Both the position numbers and the translations under genes were made by a program. Positions 5,994-14,500 of a DNA stretch of 55,716 bases are shown piece after piece. Within the stretch, counting starts at the first letter, position 1. The number at the start of each line of letters is the position of its first letter. A model generated the notes under the pieces. That model was not told where the DNA came from. It worked only from the letters and a program-made list of their open reading frames with translations, and ran no database searches. The DNA lies in the IMG/VR virus record IMGVR_UViG_3300024265_000060, positions 1 through 55,716 of that record; one strand, given 5' to 3'. This DNA is from a virus.

Positions 5994-7659
5994 GGCAACT
6001 AGGACTATTGTCTTGCATAATGCTCAGTTTGACGAGGGAGAGTTTTGGCTGAATGGGATTGAGGTGGCGGGTCCGATCTGGGATACGATGATTGGGGCTG
6101 CGATTCTTGATCCGGACATGCCGAATAATCTTGAGCATGTTGCGAAGGATTGCACAGACTTGCCGCTTTGGAAACACCTTTCAGGTGTGGACTTAAGGGA
6201 ATATGGTTGTTTTGATGCGGATGCTACGATCCGTATTTTTAATTATCAAAAGCAGCAGCTAGGTGTCGAAAATGTGCGGGCGGTATTTGATACTAGTATG
6301 GAAGTGCTGCCGTTGCTGATTGATATCAGGCGGAAAGGGTTAAAGATTGATGTTGGAAAAATGCGCGCAATGGCTGGAGATTGTAAGGGAAAAGAGGAAG
6401 AGGCTGCGGGTGAGCTTAATCAAGAAGTTGCGAAGATTGAGAAGAGGGCGGAAGCGAAGGAAAGTCTTTTTTGTGAAGCAGCGAGGTTGGCAGACGAAGC
6501 CGCAAAGCTCAGAGAAGAGAGTAAAAAAGGCGCGGCGCTCAAACTGGAACGAGAAGCTAAGAGGCTGGTGAAGGCGGGGGAGTTACTGGTGAATGTGAAC
6601 TGGAATTCACCGAAGCAATTGACGGAGGTGCTGGATGACCTTGGGTTGCCAAGGAAGTATAGTAAGCACGGACGGCAGACGACGGATGCTGCGACGATGC
6701 AGGAGCTTGCGAGGGTTAGCGGGAACCCGATCTTGCTTAAGCTGCTTAGTTATAGACAAGCTAACAAGCTGCGGACGACATTCCTCCAACAGAAGTTCGG
6801 CGGGGATGAACGGGTTCATCCCACCTTTCTTCTTCACAGGGACTATGATATCGAAGGAGGGCTGGAAGGAGCTTGTACAGGCAGACTTGCTTGTAAAGAT
6901 CCCAACATGCAGAACTGGCCGAAGTCGGTGCGCGGGATTGTGGTGCCGGATGAGGATGGTTGGGAAATGGCTGCGGCGGACTATTCGCAGATAGAGTTTC
7001 GCATTATGGCTTGGAAGACTGGGGGGGAACTGTGGAAGAAGGTGAACGAGAATGGGTTTGACGTTCATACTATGGTCGCTGCGGAGGTTTTTAAGAAGCG
7101 GACGGACAACGTTACGCAGGATGAGAGATATCTAGGGAAGACCTCAGTCTATGCAGGGATTTATGGAGTGGGACCAATCACGCTTAGTCGGCAGCTGATG
7201 AAGAAGGGTATTTTTCTTCCGGTTGCCGAGTGCAGAAAGTTTCTCAATGCTTTCAAGAAGATGTTTCCGGATATTAAGAGGGTTCATAAGGCTGTTGTTG
7301 CGGAGGCTTATGCAACCAACAAGGTGACGAACCCGTTTGGGAGGTTTCGGCGGTTCTATAAGCCGTTCGCTGAGGCGACGGCGATTTATAATATCTTTCC
7401 GCAATCAACTGCAGGGGATGTTATCTTGAAGGCGATGGCGAGGCTTTATAAGGAGCTGCCAAAGCCCGCGAGAGTTGCGATCCAGATTCATGATGAGTTG
7501 GTTTTTTGTTATCCGAAGGAATTAAGAAAGGTTGTACATGAATGTGTTATAGATGTTATGACGGCGAAGCACCCGGAGCTGCCGGGGATGGCGTTCCCCA
7601 TATCCCTGAAGGCTGGAGACTCTTGGGGATCGATGAGTGGCAAGCGGGTGATAGGTTGA
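5740..7659 (+). CDS. Family A DNA polymerase with 3'-5' exonuclease
   Basis: The product has 639 residues. The exonuclease domain shows D44/E46 in VAVDLETVRG, N94 to D98 in HNAQFDEGEF, and Y155 to D159. Polymerase motif A is DYSQIEFR (D414), motif B has R463, K467, Y471 and Y475, and motif C is IHDELVF (H584, D585). There is no 5'-3' exonuclease domain, as in T7 polymerase. The E. coli Phe762 position is Tyr471, also as in T7. A charged helical insertion of roughly 45 residues sits in the thumb (about 235-282). It should be the main replicative polymerase. I chose ATG 5740 since the upstream extension has no homology. Confidence 0.95.
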   Translation: MARDLLKIKNEAEFPEVRRRSVSYCGDWLPKRVRIPGEVPVAVDLETVRGRPGVITQVNWATEEGLAFAAGWNKEVEAETKKAVEATRTIVLHNAQFDEGEFWLNGIEVAGPIWDTMIGAAILDPDMPNNLEHVAKDCTDLPLWKHLSGVDLREYGCFDADATIRIFNYQKQQLGVENVRAVFDTSMEVLPLLIDIRRKGLKIDVGKMRAMAGDCKGKEEEAAGELNQEVAKIEKRAEAKESLFCEAARLADEAAKLREESKKGAALKLEREAKRLVKAGELLVNVNWNSPKQLTEVLDDLGLPRKYSKHGRQTTDAATMQELARVSGNPILLKLLSYRQANKLRTTFLQQKFGGDERVHPTFLLHRDYDIEGGLEGACTGRLACKDPNMQNWPKSVRGIVVPDEDGWEMAAADYSQIEFRIMAWKTGGELWKKVNENGFDVHTMVAAEVFKKRTDNVTQDERYLGKTSVYAGIYGVGPITLSRQLMKKGIFLPVAECRKFLNAFKKMFPDIKRVHKAVVAEAYATNKVTNPFGRFRRFYKPFAEATAIYNIFPQSTAGDVILKAMARLYKELPKPARVAIQIHDELVFCYPKELRKVVHECVIDVMTAKHPELPGMAFPISLKAGDSWGSMSGKRVIG

Positions 7660-7820
7660 CGAAGGGAGATGGGAGGTTGTACAGAATTGAGAAAATGAAC
7701 CGGGAGCATAGTTTTGTGATAATATCTATACCGGACATTACGACAGGAAGGATTCCATTAGTCAAGGCCGAGTTGTTGCAGGTGATGAAGGCAGGGTATG
7801 TGGGGGTGAGGAAGGTATGA
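7542..7820 (+). CDS. Small protein overlapping polymerase 3' end
   Basis: The product has 92 residues. The last 118 bases of the polymerase gene also encode the N-terminal 39 residues of this protein in another frame. AAAGG precedes ATG 7542. The segment EGWRLLGIDEWQAGDR resembles a motif I recall from small phage proteins of unknown role and lies partly inside the overlap, which argues against a start after 7659. A TTG at 7656 is the alternative start. Confidence 0.6.
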   Translation: MCYRCYDGEAPGAAGDGVPHIPEGWRLLGIDEWQAGDRLTKGDGRLYRIEKMNREHSFVIISIPDITTGRIPLVKAELLQVMKAGYVGVRKV

Positions 7821-8005
7821 ATTGGAAGGCGTTGTGGCAAGCGATTGGGGTTGTGGTGGGCGGGGGAATGGGGGTGGCCGGATTTTGGCTAGGGATCGCT
7901 TTCTATCCGAAAGTTCTTATGGTTGTTGTCGTTGCTATTCTAGCGTTTCTTGGAGTTTGTGTGGTGTATGTTATGATTGACGGCCCTGACAAGTGGCGTC
8001 TTTAG
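7817..8005 (+). CDS. Small membrane protein, two helices
   Basis: The product has 62 residues, coupled by ATGA to the previous gene. Two hydrophobic segments (about 8-28 and 33-54) are separated by a Pro/Lys turn. There is no signal peptidase site and no family I know. Its position among replication genes makes a lysis role less likely. Confidence 0.65.
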   Translation: MNWKALWQAIGVVVGGGMGVAGFWLGIAFYPKVLMVVVVAILAFLGVCVVYVMIDGPDKWRL

Positions 8006-8227
8006 ATGGATCTTAGCTGGATCGCAGCAATCTTCACGCTGCTTGGGCGACACCTTCTGGGCAAGAAGAGGATTGCTGGGTGGTGGGTAGAGATTATTGC
8101 GGGGTTGTTCTGGCATTGGATCGCCTTTAATCATGAAATTTGGGGCCAGTTGACGATGAGCGTTATTATACAGGTTATGAATGTTAGGGGACTAATTTTG
8201 TGGAGTCGCAATGCCAAGGGGCGGTGA
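8006..8227 (+). CDS. Small membrane protein, PnuC-like in character
   Basis: The product has 73 residues and starts directly after the previous stop. Three hydrophobic stretches with conserved-looking Trp, Asn and Gly (WWVEIIAGLFWHWIAF) recall half-length PnuC-type vitamin transporter-like proteins common in phages. This is a resemblance only. Its end overlaps the DUF3987 gene by 17 bases. Confidence 0.55.
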   Translation: MDLSWIAAIFTLLGRHLLGKKRIAGWWVEIIAGLFWHWIAFNHEIWGQLTMSVIIQVMNVRGLILWSRNAKGR

Positions 8228-9626
8228 CGCACATGGATTTTATTATGAACACATAAAGTCTTGGCTGAGCAATACAAAGCTGAAGGGAGACAGGGGGAAG
8301 CTGCTTGATACGCTCGGGTTGATTAAGAGACTTGAGCTGAAGGTTAGTGAGGCTGAGCGGAGCGAGCTGAGGAACCTGCTGAAGGAAGCATTTGGGGCGA
8401 CTGATGCAGAGCTTCTTCATCTAATCCCCGCAGAACGTGCGGCGGAAGTGGACCGGCCAAAAGTGGAGCCGAGGCCGTTGCCGAGTGGGCTTGGATATGT
8501 TAATGATTATGTGGAGATGACGGCGGGACAGGAGAGTCCGGAGAGTTTTCATGCGTTTGCGTTGTTGACTTGTGTTGGGGCGGCGCTGGGCAGGAAGGTT
8601 TGGTTGGATCAGGTTTGGTTTAAGGTTTGGCCGAATTTGAGTGTTGTGTTGACGGGGCCAGCTGGTGGGCCAAGAAAGACGACCGCTTGGGATATGGCGA
8701 TGGCGACTGTGGAGGCAGCTTTTCGGGAGTGGAAACCGAAACAGATTTCAGATGCGAGTCCACAGGCGTTGGTGGAGGAGTTGGGGAAGGGTGGTGGAGA
8801 TGCGCAAGGGTTTATCTATGCACCGGAGTTTCGGCAGTTTTTTCCCAGTCAAAACTATATGGAAGGAGCAGTTCCACTTATTACTAGATTGTTGGATAAC
8901 CCAGATACATACCCCGTTTCTAGAATCACGAGGAAAGCTACGAACCTGAAAAATGTTACGCTTAGTATGGCTGGTGGGTCTACGCTGGACTGGATGAGCA
9001 AGCTGCCGCAGGACGCACAAGGGGGCGGGTTCTTGACGAGGGTTTTGCTTGTGCATGAGGAAGAGCCGAAGAGCCCGAAGCCCATACCGAAACGGCAGAA
9101 GTCTGGTGTGGAAGCGAAGGTGAAGGCGGCGTTGACTGCGATTGATCAGTATGGCAAGGGTGAGGTGAGGCTGGATGCGAAGGCTAGGAGATGGTATGAT
9201 GGGTGGTATAAAGAAATCCGGAAGACCAGGGCAAAGACGCCGAGGTTGACGCTTTATTTTAATCGGAAGCCGATGCACCTTTTGAGACTTGCTATGCTGA
9301 CGACCTTGCCGATGAAGGTGCTCAAGGAGGCGGATCTGGAGGCGACGGCAACCTTGATGGACTGGATGGAGCAGCCGCTTGGGGATGTTTACAAGATGAT
9401 TGGGATGAGCAAGGCGGGGGAAATGACGAGGTCGGTGCTGGATACTATCAAGGCGCTCGGGGGTGTTTGTGAGTATAAGACCTTGGCGAGGGAGATTAAG
9501 GGGCTGCTTAATAAGCGGGACTTGAGGATGGCGGTTGATACGCTCAAGGATGCTGGGCAGCTTGTGGAGGTGAGTGATGCGATGGAGCATACGGTTTATA
9601 TTAAGGAGTTGGGGGTGGTGGAATGA
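8211..9626 (+). CDS. DUF3987-like ATPase, probable helicase/primase-type
   Basis: The product has 471 residues. A helical N-terminal 85 residues precede an ATPase core with Walker A GPAGGPRKTT (149-158) and a following acidic strand (IYAPEFRQFF). This matches the DUF3987 (YfjI-like) proteins that phages often carry beside polymerases. The C-terminus (about 410-471) looks like a winged helix. It is likely a replication or helicase-loading ATPase. No other replicative helicase is present, so it may be the phage helicase. The start overlaps the previous gene. Confidence 0.8.
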   Translation: MPRGGDAHGFYYEHIKSWLSNTKLKGDRGKLLDTLGLIKRLELKVSEAERSELRNLLKEAFGATDAELLHLIPAERAAEVDRPKVEPRPLPSGLGYVNDYVEMTAGQESPESFHAFALLTCVGAALGRKVWLDQVWFKVWPNLSVVLTGPAGGPRKTTAWDMAMATVEAAFREWKPKQISDASPQALVEELGKGGGDAQGFIYAPEFRQFFPSQNYMEGAVPLITRLLDNPDTYPVSRITRKATNLKNVTLSMAGGSTLDWMSKLPQDAQGGGFLTRVLLVHEEEPKSPKPIPKRQKSGVEAKVKAALTAIDQYGKGEVRLDAKARRWYDGWYKEIRKTRAKTPRLTLYFNRKPMHLLRLAMLTTLPMKVLKEADLEATATLMDWMEQPLGDVYKMIGMSKAGEMTRSVLDTIKALGGVCEYKTLAREIKGLLNKRDLRMAVDTLKDAGQLVEVSDAMEHTVYIKELGVVE

Positions 9627-9787
9627 AGCACGTTCCGCATTATCATAGTCATGTAGAATGCCCAAGATGCAATAGAGAATATGCTTGTACGAGAGTTGAT
9701 TGTGTGGGCAAGCGAATCCAAATGTGTGAGCAATGTGAAGCCGAAGAGGCTGAAGATAAGGAGACCACGTGGCGATTAAGAAGCTGA
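9623..9787 (+). CDS. Small zinc-ribbon protein
   Basis: The product has 54 residues. The ATG overlaps the previous stop (ATGA). CPRC (residues 13-16) and CEQC (35-38) form a standard zinc ribbon, preceded by a His-rich start. The role is unknown. Confidence 0.75.
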   Translation: MKHVPHYHSHVECPRCNREYACTRVDCVGKRIQMCEQCEAEEAEDKETTWRLRS

Positions 9788-10167
9788 TCATTGATGATGA
9801 GATGAGGGGGCAGGACCAGAATGTTGTGGGGATTTCGGAGAAGCTAAATGAAGTGATTGATGGTTTGACTATTGTTGAAGGGGTGATAAGGACTCAGTTG
9901 AACTTGTTGCTTATGTTGAATCGCAGAATTGACTTAGGGCTTTTTGCGTCTGTCGATGCTGAAACTAAGGCCGCCATAGACACGGAATGTGTCAGAGAGT
10001 TCGGCAGCAGCGAAGGTGTGGAGGGGGAAGTGGCGGGTGACGCGGCCAAAGAAGCCGGAATCCTCACTGTCAGCGAAGAGGCCGCCCTCGATGGTCCAAG
10101 TTCGGACCCGAGCGGGGGGAGTCCAGCTGGTGAAGTCCATGACGACGGGAATGACTCGGAGAACTGA
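9769..10167 (+). CDS. Hypothetical protein ending the rightward unit
   Basis: The product has 132 residues. GTG 9769 has AAGGAG five bases upstream. The first 65 residues are helical and ordered. The rest is Gly/Ser/Asp/Glu-rich and lies opposite the end of a leftward gene (9934-10617). Two convergent genes thus share 234 bases. No terminator is visible between them. The function is unknown. Confidence 0.6.
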   Translation: MAIKKLIIDDEMRGQDQNVVGISEKLNEVIDGLTIVEGVIRTQLNLLLMLNRRIDLGLFASVDAETKAAIDTECVREFGSSEGVEGEVAGDAAKEAGILTVSEEAALDGPSSDPSGGSPAGEVHDDGNDSEN

Positions 10168-10617
10168 TGAATCTTTTGGAGAAATTTCGGTCAGCTCGCC
10201 GTCGAACTCGACCTTTCCTGAATGGGTTTGTCGGATGGAAGTTTTGAACTTAAATTTCTGGTTAACGTCTAAGGAGCGGAGGTCTTGATGAAAGAAAAAC
10301 CGTCCGTGCTCATCTGCCCAATCTGTGCATTTGAAATCACGGCAGGCGGCATCATCGCTACTGATGGCCCCACTATCGCCCTCGTGAACCGTATCCCGAA
10401 TGTCGAATCGACCAACGGATACAACGGCGAGACGATCCCGAACGTGTGCCGCATCGTTGAGAGCGTCCTTCAGCTCGCCAGAGAGGGATTCAATCTTAGC
10501 TTCAAGATCCGCCTTGGCGATGAGGTAGTCGTTGAGCTTGAAGCCACCCCAGAGAAGGAGACCGAGAAGCCCAAAGCTAATGGCTCCGGCGAGCTTTGAT
10601 TTTAGTGATGAGAGCAC
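9934..10617 (-). CDS. Membrane-anchored protein, spanin-like layout
   Basis: The product has 227 residues and a GTG start. One transmembrane helix (about 9-30) is followed by a short coiled coil (33-60) and a large extracytoplasmic, beta-rich domain with two cysteines. This is the layout of an inner-membrane spanin or another periplasmic phage protein, but I see no matching lipoprotein. It starts inside the small membrane gene 10577-10684 and ends opposite the rightward gene 9769-10167. Confidence 0.65.
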   Translation of the reverse strand: MLSSLKSKLAGAISFGLLGLLLWGGFKLNDYLIAKADLEAKIESLSGELKDALNDAAHVRDRLAVVSVGRFDIRDTVHEGDSGAISSDDAACRDFKCTDWADEHGRFFFHQDLRSLDVNQKFKFKTSIRQTHSGKVEFDGELTEISPKDSSVLRVIPVVMDFTSWTPPARVRTWTIEGGLFADSEDSGFFGRVTRHFPLHTFAAAELSDTFRVYGGLSFSIDRRKKP

Positions 10618-10684
10618 GAACGCCTCGTCTGATTGCTTCGTTGGCTAGGACGCCGACGATTAGTCCGAAGATGAAGTTGAGCAT
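10577..10684 (-). CDS. Tiny membrane protein
   Basis: The product has 35 residues. A single hydrophobic helix (residues 3-14) is followed by a strongly basic tail. AGGAGAG lies six bases before the ATG. The gene overlaps the start of the spanin-like gene by 41 bases in another frame. It may be a holin-type or regulatory membrane peptide. Confidence 0.65.
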   Translation of the reverse strand: MLNFIFGLIVGVLANEAIRRGVRALITKIKARRSH

Positions 10685-10695
10685 TTTTCTCTCTC

Positions 10696-11253
10696 CTAGA
10701 GTGTGATGTCTGTGATCAGATGTTTGGTCCGCTCATACAGGCCTTGAAGTCCGTTCACATCGCTTTCACAACGAGCCACCATAGTTGGCTTGATGCGTTT
10801 CCACTCAGCTGCGGCCTGTGCCCAGTCGTCGGCGGAGACGCTCATTTTTTGCTCGTCTAGTTGCAGCCAGCTGCAATAGTGGCCTTGAGAGCGCCGAGAC
10901 ATGATGGTCTTGGCTTTGAGCTGATAGTACATGTCGATGTGAGGACGCTTTTCGATCGGATCAATCTTGTGAATGAGCAGCCGTGTGTTGAGCATCTTGA
11001 TGTCGAAACCTCGACCGTAATATGTTACCCAGCAATCGAGGCCCTCTAGAGATGCTTTCGTTTTGATCAGCGTGGCGCGGTCTTTGCCAACCTTACTGAC
11101 TGAATGCGTGGTGGGCTCGGTTTGGAACTGTTTAATGCTGGCGCACAGCATGGTGTTGTAATCACCACGCAGGCCGCTTGCTTCTATGTCAATAAAGCCT
11201 AATGTGTTAGCTGACTCAACCAGTCGTAAAAAGCGTTGCGTGTCAATTTGCAC
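10696..11253 (-). CDS. DnaQ/RNase H-fold 3'-5' exonuclease-like protein
   Basis: The product has 185 residues. FIDIEASGLRGDY gives the first catalytic Asp-x-Glu, YYGRGFDIKML the second Asp, and a C-terminal ARCESDVNGL block the last Asp, a DEDD-type exonuclease layout. I chose GTG 11253, which shares one base with the previous stop and has GGGAG upstream. The frame is open to 11469 but that part is unlike the family. It lies far from the replication genes, in the late unit, so a role in late DNA processing is possible. Confidence 0.75.
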   Translation of the reverse strand: MQIDTQRFLRLVESANTLGFIDIEASGLRGDYNTMLCASIKQFQTEPTTHSVSKVGKDRATLIKTKASLEGLDCWVTYYGRGFDIKMLNTRLLIHKIDPIEKRPHIDMYYQLKAKTIMSRRSQGHYCSWLQLDEQKMSVSADDWAQAAAEWKRIKPTMVARCESDVNGLQGLYERTKHLITDITL

Positions 11254-11567
11254 TAGTCTCCCTTTTTGAAACTTTCGCGGCCGATTGCAATGACTTTCGC
11301 AAAGGCGTTCGAAGCTCCGACGGCGATGCAACCGGCAAAGGCAGCGCCTCCGTAACCTTTCCAACCTTCTGTAAGCGGTAAGGTTGTAAGGAAACCGAAG
11401 GCGAATGCAGCCATACCGAAGAGAGGTCCGAGGAGCAGGGCGAAGATGGGCTTGGAGTACCAGGTCCAATTTCGGCGCTTTGCCACGGATGCCATAGCTT
11501 CGGTCAGGCCCCAGACTGCGGCGATGACGGTTGCAAGTTGAATTGTGACTGTTGCTAGAATGTCCAT
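11253..11567 (-). CDS. Holin-like membrane protein
   Basis: The product has 104 residues with three hydrophobic segments (about 5-25, 41-62 and 73-93), a short positively charged C-terminus and AGGAG before the ATG. Size and topology fit a class I holin. It stands next to the spanin-like gene, while the endolysin is 17 kb upstream in the same unit. A different small phage membrane protein is the alternative. Confidence 0.6.
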   Translation of the reverse strand: MDILATVTIQLATVIAAVWGLTEAMASVAKRRNWTWYSKPIFALLLGPLFGMAAFAFGFLTTLPLTEGWKGYGGAAFAGCIAVGASNAFAKVIAIGRESFKKGD

Positions 11568-11577
11568 AACGGCTCCT

Positions 11578-11590
11578 ATTATAGCATACT
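11578..11590 (-). promoter_or_regulatory. Candidate extended -10 promoter or AT-rich spacer
   Basis: On the minus strand GTATGCTATAATAG contains TATAAT with TG one base upstream. Almost the same 14-mer (GTATGCTATACTAG) sits before the ribbon-helix-helix genes at 48660-48673. The start would fall inside or after the ribosome site of the holin-like gene, so the leader would be nearly absent. That weakens the promoter reading. Confidence 0.4.
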
Positions 11591-14500
11591 ATCCGAGTGT
11601 GAAGAATCCGCGTTTCTTGGCCTTTTTGCCGCCAATTCGTTCGATGATGCCACGGCCACCACGGGGGAGGGAACCTTCTTTTTTGCCGAAGAGAGGTCTG
11701 GTCACGTGGCGCATGATTTCGCGCCCAGCAGAGCGGTGAATTTGGACGCCAAATGGGATGTTATCGACGACGAGTTGGGCGGTTGATGGGGTGACTGGTG
11801 CGCCCCGAATCTTGTTTACTATGTCAACAGCGACGCCGAAGGCTGGGCCGGTTATTTCGAGATTCATCATGAGGCTGATTGGGTTGATGCGGTGGCCGAG
11901 TTCGAAGGGTTTGCCTTGGACGCCTTTGCCGATGAGGTAGTCGGCGGACAACCTGTCAACGGCGGCAACAGCCCCACCTACTAGACCCTTGCCGCTGAAC
12001 TCTGGTTCATCTTCGCCGAGTAACATGCGTAAGAAGGGACCAGTTATGTTTGCGTCTACGCCACCTACCATGTGGGTTACCATCATGTAGAGCGAGACGA
12101 ACTTGAAACTCTTGAAACGGGCTGCCTTGTCTGGAGAAAGAAACATGTTGCGAACTTCGCCGCCGAGAAGTTGCAGCATTTCGATGCGGTAGGGTGAAAA
12201 TTGGAACAAGACGGAGCCGAGGCCGGAGCGGACCAAGGGGAGGCGGCCGGTACGGGTCATGTTGAACTGGGTGAGGTCACTCTCAAGGATGCCTGCCACG
12301 AGCGACATGTTTTCGTCAATGCCTGCTTCGCGGGCGGTTTTGTTCATAGCTGCGAAAGCGAGCTTTCGGTTGCGGTTCTCGATGCCGGTGAAAGAGCGCC
12401 GACCGAGGGTACGCCAACGGATGAGGAAGCCTTTGATTTGGCGCTGAGCCTGGATGCCAATGTCGGAGCGCAAGGTTTGATCGGCGAGGCCGGAGGCATT
12501 GAAGAGCTTTTCGATTTCTGGGTTGCTGGAGATTTCTCTTGCTGCCTTTAGGTAGCCATCTATGCCACCCGCTTTGAAGGAACCGAAGCGAGCAGAGGTG
12601 GTGAATGGGCCTTGGGTTGCGTTGATGGCATTTGTAATGGCTGAGAATTCGATCTTGGCTGCAAAGACCGCGCCACGGATGGCGTTGGCGGTGCGAGTAA
12701 AGGGGCGGCTGTCGGAAACTGCGAGACGGCGAATCCAACGACTTAGCCCTTCGCCGAACGCACCACGGCCGGAGGTTTGAATGCCGAGGTCACGGAGTTT
12801 GCGGCTCAAGACGGTATCCATGGGGTCTGGTTCGCCAACTGAGTAGCGCATCCAACGTTTGAACCAGGCTGCTTGTTCGTTACCGAGGGCTTGGAAGACT
12901 TCGGGACGGTTGAATTCGGCTAGGAACGGGTCCCAAGCAATCTTGCGGGCAGCTCCGCGCAGATAAATGTCCATGGACTGGAGCGGAGCAATCTCGAAGT
13001 CGAGCGTTTCGGTCTTGCGCTTTTGGAAGTTGCCAAAGAAGACTTCCCGGCCTGGGTTCATGTCGGTGGGGATTTCGAGATTGCCGAGGGCGTTTTTGGT
13101 GTAGAGTTTTGGGAAGTAGTCTTCCGTTCGGGCGCTCGGAGGGAGGTGGGCAAGGTCGGCGACAGAGTCGTGGAGATCGGCTAGCATGGCGGCGCGACGT
13201 TCGAGTTCGGCGAAGCGGGCTGGGTTTTGTTCGCGAGTGGGTAAGAGGAGTTCGGTGGTGGCGGGCTTGCCCCCTCTCATGATGGTGGACATGTTTTGGA
13301 GGAGCTTGCGGGTTTCTGAGAAGGCAGAGCTGTCGTCGATCAAGGAACGGCGCGCGACTTTGCGGGCTGGGTCGGCTAAGACCTCGTCAAGGCGGCCTTC
13401 GCGAATGAGGCGGACGGCAATTTGTTCTTGAGGGGAAAGGTCAGCGAAGACGGGCGCAAGGGCGTTGTTCCAGTTTTTGAGCAGCTCCGTTTCCATGGCT
13501 TGAATGCCGCGACCTTTGGTGTATGCGTCGAGCATGACGGGGTGGGACCAGAAAACCATACGGCGGACGACAGATTGCAGGCGTTGGACGCCACCCGGAC
13601 CACCGCCCCACGCGACTTGGCCGGATGTTGGATCCATGACGGTGTCGTCGGTTGAGAGCTTAGGATTAAATCTAAGATCTTCGAGGGCAGCTTTGAAGGC
13701 TTCGATCTCGCGAGAGCGCTCTGCTGAGAAAGCTTTACCGGTGCCTTTAGCGGATGTGGGGAAGAAGTCTGCGGTTTCGCTAAGCATCGCACCGAGTTCA
13801 GTCTTCCGGAACTCTTTAAGGCGTTCGATTGCTTCGAGAACGTCGCCGCCGGTTACCTTGAGGCGGTCGGGGAGGCCGAACTTCTTGGCCATCTCGCCCT
13901 GCAAAGTTGCGTAGTCGTTGATAGCACCAGCATAGCCTTTGGCTTGGTTGGTTAGCTCACCCCAAAGCTTCCAAGCTGTGATGCCTTTGGTTGGTTTGAG
14001 CTTGCCGATCATTTCTGAGATATGGCGCATTTGTTCTGGACCTTCGAGCGCAGCAAACTCGGTGTTGTCGAGGCTCTCGCGCCACATCTTGGAACGGAGG
14101 TCGTTGCGAGTTGCACCTGCTACGTCGGAGCCGGATGGGGTGGCTTCGCCAGTTAAGATGTTGTAACTGTTGCCGGGGGTGTAATCGGTTTTGAGGATTT
14201 GCAGGACGCCGGAGCGGGTGAAGAGACCGAGGTCTGAGCCATCTCTTAGGTCTGTAACTTGGAAGCGAAGGAGGCCACCATCTTTTGCGGTTGAAGGCTC
14301 AGCGGCTTCGTTAACGATGCCGACAGGTTCAATGCCGAAGCGGACATTTGTGCGGACTGGGTCATAGTCGGGGTGAAGCGCGTGACTCCGGAAGGTGCCG
14401 ATGATTTCGGCGGATTGACGGTCGCGGATGGTGACGAGACGGGGACGAAGGTCGCCGAACTTGGTGGCGAGATTCTGGCCTGCAAGGGTGGTGTCGGGCG

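Noticed and set aside
8748-9791. 347-residue minus-strand open frame
   Set aside because: It mirrors the DUF3987-like gene, has His/Arg/Pro/Leu-rich shadow composition, and no start signal. The + frame has clear motifs.
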